In this document: piece after piece, positions 1-6,722 of the stretch
How positions within the stretch are numbered: position 1 is the first letter of the stretch
Layout: each line of letters opens with the position of its first letter
Origin: Selenomonadaceae bacterium
GTDB taxonomy: Bacteria; Bacillota; Negativicutes; Selenomonadales; Selenomonadaceae
DNA length: 64,000 nucleotides
Assembly (NCBI GenBank): GCA_017428215.1
Contig: JAFRRH010000013.1
Coordinates: 1 to 64,000, forward strand
Reading direction: 5' to 3'
Made by a program: the position numbers and the translations under genes
The notes under the pieces: model-generated
Databases searched by the model: none
The model's input: the letters and a program-made list of their open reading frames with translations, nothing else
Told to the model about the DNA's origin: nothing

Positions 1-5
1 TTGCT

Positions 6-146
6 CTAAGCCTGCAAGCTTGAATGCGCCTGTAACACATTATGGCATTTCATACGTACAATTTTTACTTTGCCACACTTACGACGATTTCTCGCCAATT
101 GCATTTCTACAATTTCAGGTTCTAGACCTGTACATTCGCAATTTCG
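6..146 (-). pseudogene. Possible remnant of an iscB N-terminal (PLMP) region
   Basis: A minus-strand frame ending in TAG at 6-8 translates around residues EMQLARNRRKCGKVKIVRMK. The pattern A-R-x(3)-K-x-G-K-x-K-[IV]-V-R-x-K matches the N-terminal PLMP segment of IscB proteins (typically ARxLLKxGKAKVVxxxPF). The upstream part of the gene is frameshifted and carries stops, and no RuvC or HNH domain follows before the stop. It is therefore dead if the assignment is right. The match is short, so chance resemblance cannot be excluded. Confidence 0.3.
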
Positions 147-388
147 TCAGTTCCTTGCAGAACATTCTAACCATAGCTATTTTATAGACCTCCGGCATAT
201 AGGACACACAACCCACCGCTGAGCCGCTTTCGTCATCTTACTGTTACGGTATCTCTCTGCCGACTTCACAGAGCTTCTGACGCGAACGTCAGTCGGAGTA
301 TCAGGGAGGGCGTTTCAGGGTGTTGCTCCTTCATTCCACCCTTTGGATTATCAGTTCGCTTGATTACTCAAGCGCAACGTCTTTTCAA
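147..388 (-). ncRNA. Possible HEARO/omega-RNA-like structured region (relic)
   Basis: Upstream of the iscB-like frame on the minus strand lie about 240 bases without an ORF. They contain several hairpins, for example CTGACG/CGTCAG near 277-292, and the terminal CGCTTGA/TCAAGCG hairpin. IscB genes are normally preceded by an omega/HEARO RNA of this size ending at the element's left end. The assignment rests only on position and predicted pairing; no covariance search was possible. Confidence 0.25.
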
Positions 389-825
389 CGTTGAACAAGT
401 CGCACACAACGATCTGTTGTGCTAACGTCTTGAGGTTTCAGCGTGTAGTTTTGCCCGCCGAGCTGAAAAGTGATGTCACCGAAGTCCGACTCGTTCTTGA
501 CGGTGAACATGACGATTTTATTAACGTTGAAGTAAGCCAAAATTTGATTAGCATTTATCTGCTGATTCTCTTTGACGCATACTTCATAGAAACTGTTATC
601 GCCGACTTGGATAAAAAGATTGATTCCGCTATTCGAGGCGATTGAAATTGCGTTACGATAAACCGTAAGCACGCGCCCGCCGGAAGGCGAAATGATTCTG
701 CCGCTCGTATTTTTGACGGCAAGCCCTCGCCCCATTGCGCCGTTTACAAAAGGAGTCTCGCCGCAATCTTTCAGCGAAATGAATTGCCCGCTTTCAACGG
801 GAGCATTCAGAATAATGTTATGCAT
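385..825 (-). CDS. PTS glucose-type EIIA-like protein lacking both catalytic histidines
   Basis: The 146-residue protein follows the glucose-type EIIA fold pattern (pfam PTS_EIIA_1): an early APVxSG segment, MGRGLAVK at residues 31-38, SPSGGRV, then the SGINLF strand. In active EIIA-Glc the two histidines H75 and H90 (E. coli numbering) lie in NHAF and VHFG. Here the aligned positions are Asn58 (RNAIS) and Gln73 (FIQVG), so neither phosphoacceptor nor partner histidine is present. It cannot act as a normal phosphocarrier and may be regulatory or decaying. GGAGGA precedes the ATG. The stop codon at 385-387 lies inside the adjacent element's terminal TCAA, so the original C-terminus was probably replaced. 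Confidence 0.7.
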   Translation of the reverse strand: MHNIILNAPVESGQFISLKDCGETPFVNGAMGRGLAVKNTSGRIISPSGGRVLTVYRNAISIASNSGINLFIQVGDNSFYEVCVKENQQINANQILAYFNVNKIVMFTVKNESDFGDITFQLGGQNYTLKPQDVSTTDRCVRLVQR

Positions 826-840
826 TAAAATTTTCCTCCG

Positions 841-993
841 TTACTTGAGCCGCTTTTTAATCTCGTGCTTGATGATTTTCTTGCCGAATTCACGAACGGG
901 CTTTGAAGTCACAAGTTCTGCAGTTTTCTTCGCGCCGAGATTTTTAAAGGCAGATTTCAAAATCGTCCTAATTAAAAAACTCACGAAAGACAT
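841..993 (-). CDS. Small basic protein of unknown function (50 aa)
   Basis: An uninterrupted 50-codon frame starts with ATG at 991-993 after a good AAAGGAG ribosome-binding site and stops with TAA at 841-843, 15 bases before the EIIA-like gene. The product has a hydrophobic N-terminal stretch (MSFVSFLIRTILKSAF) and a strongly basic C-terminus (GKKIIKHEIKKRLK), suggesting an amphipathic membrane- or nucleic-acid-associated peptide. I do not recognise a family. The spacing suggests co-transcription with the downstream EIIA-like gene. Confidence 0.5.
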   Translation of the reverse strand: MSFVSFLIRTILKSAFKNLGAKKTAELVTSKPVREFGKKIIKHEIKKRLK

Positions 994-1365
994 TTCAATT
1001 ACTCCTTTAATTTTCTAACTTGCGATTCTTTTAACCGCCAATGCTACCCATCCAAGAAATACAATTTAGTTTAACAAAGTAAAATTGCCTTGTGGTGTCC
1101 CGACAGGACACTCACAAAAAATTTTAGCCTCTGCCACTTAATGAAACGGCTCGTTCAATATTTTCATTACATTAACCAAAAATTTGCCCGTCTATTCAAA
1201 AAAAAAACGGTTTTGTCAAGCACTTTTTTATAAAATTTCTTTCAATCTTTTAAATCGGCTTCCGGCACATGCTTTTCTCCAGAAACATTATCGTTGTATG
1301 TGATGTAAAAATACAGGTTGCCAATAAAATTTTTTAGTGGACCCACACATGGACCCACAAGACGG
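994..1365. other. Gene-free stretch with hairpin and repeated GGACCCACA
   Basis: No convincing gene is seen. It holds an imperfect inverted repeat GTGTCC/GGACAC at 1092-1114 and, at about 1338-1359, two copies of GGACCCACA in direct tandem. Such a repeat often sits close to the 3' end of tyrosine-integrase genes beside tRNA attachment sites. No integrase remains. Confidence 0.4.
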
Positions 1366-1392
1366 AAAAAGCCCCGTCGATTGACGAGACTT
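1366..1392 (-). terminator. Intrinsic terminator of tRNA-Arg
   Basis: On the minus strand a 10-bp stem (AAGTCTCGTC/GACGGGGCTT, one loop of four) is followed by TTTTT, directly downstream of the tRNA-Arg 3' end. Confidence 0.8.
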
Positions 1393-1405
1393 TGTTGATT
1401 TCATA

Positions 1406-1482
<77 letters not shown>

Positions 1483-1512
1483 TTACTTCATGCTTGTAAT
1501 TAAAGCTTTTAA

Positions 1513-1541
1513 ATTATACCTTCGCACGCTTTTTTTGTCAA
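1513..1541 (-). promoter_or_regulatory. Promoter of tRNA-Arg
   Basis: Minus-strand TTGACA (1536-1541), a 17-bp spacer and TATAAT (1513-1518): a perfect housekeeping-sigma consensus placed about 30 bases before the tRNA. Confidence 0.9.
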
Positions 1542-1629
1542 ATTTTTTGTTTTCTATCTCATTGCTTGTTCGTAAGATTTTTTATATTAACCTATTTTGT
1601 TCGCTTCAGTAGGAAAATTTTTTTGAGGA

Positions 1630-1658
1630 TTGTTAAAGCGGCGGCGTTGTGCTAAAAT
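1630..1658 (+). promoter_or_regulatory. Probable promoter of the sigma-factor/peptide operon
   Basis: TTGTTA (1630-1635), 17-bp spacer, TAAAAT (1653-1658), 32 bases before the sigma-factor ATG. Confidence 0.6.
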
Positions 1659-1690
1659 TTATATAAAATTTTTTGGGAAGGCGGAGACTT

Positions 1691-2236
1691 ATGGCTGATA
1701 ATTATTACGATACCCTTGCCCAACGAGCGACGACTGACGAAGAGGCTTTTGAGGAGCTGTACGAACATTTTTTTCCGCGAGTTTATAATTTTATTTATGC
1801 GCGGCTGAAAAATTCGGCGGACGCTGATGACGTGACGAGTACAACTTTTATGAAGATGAACGAAAACCTTGAGAGCTACAACCCCGAACGCGCCGCTTTC
1901 TCGACGTGGCTTTTTAGAATTGCGAACAACGCGATAATCGACCACACGCGCCATATCGACAGAAATAAAGAAACCGAATGGGAAGAATTCTTCGACCCTG
2001 CCGCGCCTGAACATGAGGAACCCGAACGCCAAATGATTAACAGCGAGGTAAGTCGTGGACTTTTGGCGGCATTGGATAAACTCAACGAACGCGAACGCCG
2101 AATTATTGAGCTTAGATATTGGGGCGAACAGGACACTCGCACAATCGCCGAAATTTTATCCATGACTGAAAGCAATGTTCGTGTCACACTACACCGCACG
2201 CTCGGCAAGCTGAAAAATATTTTGGGTGAACTGTAA
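1691..2236 (+). CDS. ECF-type sigma-70 family RNA polymerase sigma factor
   Basis: A 181-residue regulator expected to bind core RNA polymerase and redirect it to specific promoters. Region 2 is seen near residues 20-85 (YNFIYARLKNSADADDVTS, then the NPERAAFSTWLFRIANN segment). Region 4 is near 120-178, with RERRIIELRYWGEQDTRTIA and a helix-turn-helix ending in VRVTLHRTLGKLK. The ATG at 1691 follows a GGAAGGCGGAG stretch; a TTG six codons upstream has no SD. No anti-sigma gene is adjacent. It is followed 53 bases later by a leader-type peptide gene and faces the NHLP export cassette, so it may control peptide production and export (inference). Confidence 0.88.
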   Translation: MADNYYDTLAQRATTDEEAFEELYEHFFPRVYNFIYARLKNSADADDVTSTTFMKMNENLESYNPERAAFSTWLFRIANNAIIDHTRHIDRNKETEWEEFFDPAAPEHEEPERQMINSEVSRGLLAALDKLNERERRIIELRYWGEQDTRTIAEILSMTESNVRVTLHRTLGKLKNILGEL

Positions 2237-2289
2237 CAAATTTCGTTCTGCAACGTATAGAGTGTAGAAAGTTTTGGAGAGTGATTGAC

Positions 2290-2484
2290 ATGACAATCGA
2301 GGACAGATTTGAGCAAACAGATTTCTCGCAGTTCAGCAAAATCAAGGACAGTCTGCTATTGAAATTAAAATTGCGCCGCCGGGCAATCAATGAAGAGATG
2401 TCGCTTGATGAACTCGATATGGTGGCGGCGGCTGGCAATCCGAACATAAAAAACGACGTTAATAAATATCTACCTCGTGCATAA
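2290..2484 (+). CDS. Candidate NHLP-exported peptide precursor (leader-type, 64 aa)
   Basis: A 64-residue peptide whose first part resembles the leader of NHLP/double-glycine exported peptides: a charged helical region, then MSLDELDMVAAAGN at residues 37-50, matching the ELxxVAGG-type processing motif. Cleavage after AAG would release a 15-residue C-terminal segment (NPNIKNDVNKYLPRA) with no Cys, Ser or Thr, so lanthionine chemistry is unlikely. The ATG at 2290 has GGAGAG at good spacing; a GTG at 2281 overlaps that SD. It lies between an ECF sigma factor and, convergently, a C39-peptidase exporter. No tailoring enzyme is nearby. The function is inferred from leader and context. Confidence 0.6.
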   Translation: MTIEDRFEQTDFSQFSKIKDSLLLKLKLRRRAINEEMSLDELDMVAAAGNPNIKNDVNKYLPRA

Positions 2485-2493
2485 AAAAATTAA

Positions 2494-2521
2494 CCCCTGC
2501 AAAGTCGCGGGGGATTTTTTT
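2494..2521. terminator. Bidirectional intrinsic terminator
   Basis: CCCCTGC/GCGGGGG, 7-bp stem with a 6-base loop, with T-runs on both sides. It lies between the peptide gene and the convergent tolC gene and overlaps the tolC stop codon. Confidence 0.85.
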
Positions 2522-3995
2522 ATTTGTCGAATGGTTCTTCGGATTCTTTTAATTGCTCGTCGTAATTGTTATCAACTGTTGCCGCCTCTAAAGATTTTGG
2601 CGAAGACTTGCCAGATTGTTCAGCCTCTAAATATAAAAGCGCGTCAATCGTCACAGGAACGCCCATAGCCTTTTCTAGTTGAGCGCGGCTCGTGCTGTAA
2701 TTGTAAAGCGCGGTGTAATAATTGTTGCGCGTCTCGACAACTTTTTCCTGCGCGTTCATGACGTTTAAGTTGGTATCGACGCCCTCGACGTAGCGAATCT
2801 GCGCGATTGCAAATTCTTCTTCTGCTTTGTCGACTGCGGCGGCTGTCACTTCAATATTTTTTTCCGCAGTTTTTAAGGCGATATACGCGCTGTGAACTTC
2901 AAGCTGAATAGTCTCAATCTGCTGTTGAGCGACGGACTCGGCTCTACGTTCGGCGGCTTTAGCTTGATTAACATTGGCGGAAGTAACGCCGTTGTCGAAA
3001 ATATTCCACTGCATTTGCAAACCGACTGCCCATTGCTCGGCGTTGTGATTTGCTCCAAAAACATTTTCGCCTGACATGCTCCCTTGCATGACGGCATTAA
3101 CATTCGGACGATAACCGCTTTTGGCGGCGGCAGTTTGTGCTTGAGCTTGCTTGACGACGTAAACTGCGGCAATCCCGTCGGGGCGGTGGGCAAGCGCGTA
3201 GTCAAGGCAAGTGTCCTCGCTCAAGTCGTATTGAACAAAATCAATCTTGTCACTTGCGGCAATTTCGGTGTTGACTGGCAAGCCGATTATGTTATTAAGC
3301 CGAGCAACTGCGGTTTGATAATTGCCCTGCGCGGTGTTCAAACTCTGTTGGCTGTTGGCAAGCTGAACACTAGTTGCGAGCACGTCGGATTTAGCAACGG
3401 TGCCGACTTCGTATTGAACGGAAACTGTGCGCAAATGTTCCTGCAAAAGTTGAACAGCTTCTTCCTGCACATTAATCAACGACGCCTGTTGAAGTACTTG
3501 ATAATAAGCCTGCGCGGCTTGATACTTAACTTGTTGACGAGAATTTTCCAATGTTAAATCCGCCGCGTTCAAAGCATAACGCGCTGTTTTGCGCTGATTC
3601 TCCAATCGCCCGCCAGTGTATAACGGCATTGACAAATTCGCGCTGTTAGAGTTTTCGTTTTCGTAGGAAGGATAGAGGCTCATATTTATATCTTGCCCTG
3701 CATTTTTTGCGTAGCGAGCTTGGTCGTGATAGGTGCGTCGACCAGAATTGCGATAATATCTGCCGCCGATGCGATTGAGTGACGACGACCAACTTAAAGT
3801 CGGACCAGAAGCCCTGCGCACAGCTGACAAATTCCAACGCGCCGCCTCTCTATCTTCCTCCGATTGTTCGATTAGGCGATTGTTTTGCAAGGCAAGTGTT
3901 ATTGCCTCGTCAAGCGTTAAAGTCATGCCTTCGGCGGCAAATGTCGTGTTAGTGGAAAGGAGAATTGCCGCCAAAGTTGCTAAAAATTTTTTCAT
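2520..3995 (-). CDS. TolC-family outer-membrane efflux protein
   Basis: A 491-residue outer-membrane channel protein. It has an N-terminal signal peptide (MKKFLATLAAILLS, cleavage near TFAAEG) and two OEP repeats rich in long alpha-helical heptads. The typical segments LTLDEAITLALQNN (residues 26-39) and QAYYQVLQQASLINVQEE are present, and the C-terminal part ends with YSTSRAQLEKAMGVP. It would form the outer-membrane exit of a type I export machine. It is the last gene of an operon with two NHLP-type ABC proteins (12-bp gap). Its presence implies an outer membrane. A periplasmic adaptor (HlyD family) is not found in the cluster. Confidence 0.93.
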   Translation of the reverse strand: MKKFLATLAAILLSTNTTFAAEGMTLTLDEAITLALQNNRLIEQSEEDREAARWNLSAVRRASGPTLSWSSSLNRIGGRYYRNSGRRTYHDQARYAKNAGQDINMSLYPSYENENSNSANLSMPLYTGGRLENQRKTARYALNAADLTLENSRQQVKYQAAQAYYQVLQQASLINVQEEAVQLLQEHLRTVSVQYEVGTVAKSDVLATSVQLANSQQSLNTAQGNYQTAVARLNNIIGLPVNTEIAASDKIDFVQYDLSEDTCLDYALAHRPDGIAAVYVVKQAQAQTAAAKSGYRPNVNAVMQGSMSGENVFGANHNAEQWAVGLQMQWNIFDNGVTSANVNQAKAAERRAESVAQQQIETIQLEVHSAYIALKTAEKNIEVTAAAVDKAEEEFAIAQIRYVEGVDTNLNVMNAQEKVVETRNNYYTALYNYSTSRAQLEKAMGVPVTIDALLYLEAEQSGKSSPKSLEAATVDNNYDEQLKESEEPFDK

Positions 3996-4007
3996 GCTAA
4001 ATCCTCC

Positions 4008-6722
4008 TCAAGCTGTCTGACGTTTAACCAGATTAGCAAAAATGCCGCCGCGAGCAACAAGCTCATCAAAGCCGCCGCTCTCGACAATTCTGCCCGCGTC
4101 CATAACTAAAATCCTGTCGCAATTTCTAATCGTCGATAATCTGTGTGCAACTATAATCCGCGTCGCGTGAAGATTATTCAAGCTGTTTGTTACGATTGCT
4201 TGAGTGCGATTGTCCAACGCGGAAGTCGCCTCGTCGAAAATTAAAATCGCGGGCTTGGTGACAAGTGCACGGGCGATTAAAATCCTCTGTCGTTGTCCGC
4301 CACTGATATTGGTTGAGCCTTCGGAAATGACAGTTTGCATACCCATTGGCATCATCGCAATATCCGGAGCAATGCCCGCCGCTTCAGCCGCCTCCCATGC
4401 GTCCTCTTGCGTCAAGGCGTTTGTGCCGATTATGTTCGTAAAAATATCGCCCTGCATAAGCTGACCATTTTGGAGCACAACGCCCATTTGAGTTCGCACG
4501 CTCGGCAAATTTAATTCGGCGAGGTCTTGACCGTCAAAATAAATTGAACCTTTTCGCGGAGTTTCAAATCCTAAAAGCAATCTTACCAAAGTAGATTTGC
4601 CGCAACCGGAACGCCCGACGATAGCAACGTTTTCACCCGCCGCAATCTTAAAGTTTATATCGTGTAGAACGTCGCGCCCTTCCGTGTAGCCAAATGTCAA
4701 GTTGTTAACTTCAATCGCGCCGCTCAAAATTCCGGAGTCTGCTTTGTCGCCAACGCTTTCCGGAACTTCTTTAAGAATCGGGCGCAAGTTTTCAATATGC
4801 GGCTGAATAGCAAAGTATTGACCGACGAGCGGAATAATTCCGTTTAACGTGGCATTAAAACTTGAGAACGCGCCTTGAAACGCTATAAATTGCGCGTAAG
4901 TTATGCCTTGAATTTGCTGACCGTTAGGTCCGACTTCATTCATGCCGTAAACCGCGATATAGTAAAGGCACATCGTCAATATAAACGGCTGAACGCTCCC
5001 GATAATCGCGTTGTAGTTGCTCTGCCAACGCAGTTTCAAATTCCATTTCCACGTTTCACCGAAAACGCCACTCCACAGCCAGAACGCTTGATTCTCCGCG
5101 CCGTGCTCCTTGAACTTGGCAAGCCCTTTAAAAATCTGTTGAACAATGCCAGCCTCTTTGTTGTTAGCGGCGATTAGATTTCTTTGGAAGCCGATAACTC
5201 GCCGATAAATAAAGGCGGTGATAATTGCATAGACGAACCAAACAGCAACCGCCGCCGCCGTCAACTTAAGGCTGTAATAGCACATTAAAAATATACTCCA
5301 AAAGCTAAACACGAAACCAAACAGCCCGCCGATAAATTCCGCGCTAACCAAATTTTTAATGACATTGATACCGCCCATGCGGCTTGCCAATTCGCCCGAA
5401 GTAAACTTTCTAAAAAATCCCGTCGGCAAAGTTAGCAATCGTCCCCAAAGTGCCGCCTCAGTTGCCATGTTCATTCGCGTCGTAATTCGCATGACAGCTA
5501 TCGTCCGAACAATTCCTAAGCTTGCCGTTGTAAAACTTGTAACCATGATGACTTGTGTGACGGTTGCCAAGCCTTGTCGATCGAGTATCGGAATTATGTC
5601 AGCGAAAATTGTTTCCGTGACGAGCGGCATTACCAACGGAATTAATCCCGAAATTAAGCTTATCACGATAACCGTACGATAATCGGCGAACCAACATTGC
5701 TTGAAAATAAATTTCATCAAGTCAAAAATTTTCAGCTCCCGCGCAGGGAATCCCGCATAACATTCAAACGCGCTCTTGTCAATCTGCGCGGCGACTTCAT
5801 CAGTTAGCGCAATGCCGTCGGGGTGTTCAATGTTGACGAGTTTATATTTGCCCGCCGCAAGCGGCACGAATACTGATAAAGTTTTCGCCTCGCCGTAGTA
5901 GCCGATTATTACGCCACTGTCATTTTTATGCCAATCTTCGACGAGTTCAATCAAGCGCATTTGCATATTGCCCTTTTGAATCAGCCGCCGAATTAATCTA
6001 ATTTGGTCAAGCCGTCTAACAAGTTCCGCGTCAAGTTTTATGTTGTCGGTTGGCATGTTAAGCGCGGTTGCCGCCCGTTTTACGATAAATGACGCCTCCT
6101 CCAAACGTACTGCGCGTTCGGTCGTCTCTGAATAATTCGTTGTCTCTTCGCCGAGTAAATTTGAAATTGAGTTGTCTAAAATTCGTCGCTGATTGCGGGT
6201 GCGAACTTCGACGCGGTTGGAAAATCTTTTGTCCTCTGCTCGGAAACGTACTCCCAACAGCATTGAAAAAATTTCTTCGTTCGCGCGGAAAGCCTCTATT
6301 AAATCTTCCGCGCCCTCTAAAACTGTACCATTTTGCCACGTAATTAAAATGTCGTCGCCCTTATCCGCCAAAAGTCTTAGCCACGACAACTTTATCAGCT
6401 CTTTAAACCAATGGAGCATGAAATTTTTCAGTTCGTCGTGTGAAACTTCGTCAAACGTTAAAATTTTTATCCGCGTGTCTTCAATGGCAAAAATTAGCGT
6501 CTCTGTTTCCTCGAATTCGTCAAGCGAAGGAAATGCCGCTGCGCCCGTTTCCAGCTCAACTAAAAATTGTTGACGGAAAGAACCCGCCGCACGTGTCACG
6601 GCGTAAACTTCAACCTTGCCCGATTCAATCAGCGCGAGCCGTTCACCGTCCTCAAGTCGAACGCGCTCACCTGCCGTTAAAAATTTTTCAAAGCGGCTCA
6701 ACTTCTTGGCTCCTTTCCTCAA
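4008..6722 (-). CDS. NHLP-type bacteriocin export ABC transporter, permease/ATPase subunit without peptidase
   Basis: A 904-residue protein. Residues 1-330 form an N-terminal region without a C39 peptidase, typical of the second NHLM-family ABC protein (TIGR03797 type). The transmembrane domain spans roughly 340-640. The nucleotide-binding domain has Walker A VGRSGCGKST, signature ISGGQRQR, Walker B ILIFDEATSALD and the switch AHRLSTI. It overlaps the upstream peptidase-containing transporter by 35 bases and is followed by tolC. The two ABC proteins probably form a heterodimer that exports a leader peptide; the candidate substrate is the peptide at 2290-2484. Confidence 0.9.
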   Translation of the reverse strand: MRKGAKKLSRFEKFLTAGERVRLEDGERLALIESGKVEVYAVTRAAGSFRQQFLVELETGAAAFPSLDEFEETETLIFAIEDTRIKILTFDEVSHDELKNFMLHWFKELIKLSWLRLLADKGDDILITWQNGTVLEGAEDLIEAFRANEEIFSMLLGVRFRAEDKRFSNRVEVRTRNQRRILDNSISNLLGEETTNYSETTERAVRLEEASFIVKRAATALNMPTDNIKLDAELVRRLDQIRLIRRLIQKGNMQMRLIELVEDWHKNDSGVIIGYYGEAKTLSVFVPLAAGKYKLVNIEHPDGIALTDEVAAQIDKSAFECYAGFPARELKIFDLMKFIFKQCWFADYRTVIVISLISGLIPLVMPLVTETIFADIIPILDRQGLATVTQVIMVTSFTTASLGIVRTIAVMRITTRMNMATEAALWGRLLTLPTGFFRKFTSGELASRMGGINVIKNLVSAEFIGGLFGFVFSFWSIFLMCYYSLKLTAAAVAVWFVYAIITAFIYRRVIGFQRNLIAANNKEAGIVQQIFKGLAKFKEHGAENQAFWLWSGVFGETWKWNLKLRWQSNYNAIIGSVQPFILTMCLYYIAVYGMNEVGPNGQQIQGITYAQFIAFQGAFSSFNATLNGIIPLVGQYFAIQPHIENLRPILKEVPESVGDKADSGILSGAIEVNNLTFGYTEGRDVLHDINFKIAAGENVAIVGRSGCGKSTLVRLLLGFETPRKGSIYFDGQDLAELNLPSVRTQMGVVLQNGQLMQGDIFTNIIGTNALTQEDAWEAAEAAGIAPDIAMMPMGMQTVISEGSTNISGGQRQRILIARALVTKPAILIFDEATSALDNRTQAIVTNSLNNLHATRIIVAHRLSTIRNCDRILVMDAGRIVESGGFDELVARGGIFANLVKRQTA

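Larger units (their letters stand above)
1..388 (-). mobile_element. Decayed IscB/HEARO-like (IS200/IS605-type) element remnant
   Basis: This gene-free stretch ends in a perfect CGCTTGA/TCAAGCG hairpin (about 358-375), followed ten bases later by TCAA (385-388). That resembles the subterminal hairpin and terminal tetranucleotide of IS200/IS605-type elements. Read on the minus strand it is a GC-richer, hairpin-rich stretch followed by a short frame resembling the start of IscB. The element may continue left of the window. What is seen: hairpin, tetranucleotide, short frame. Identity as an IscB/HEARO relic is inferred from motif resemblance and is only moderately supported. Confidence 0.4.
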
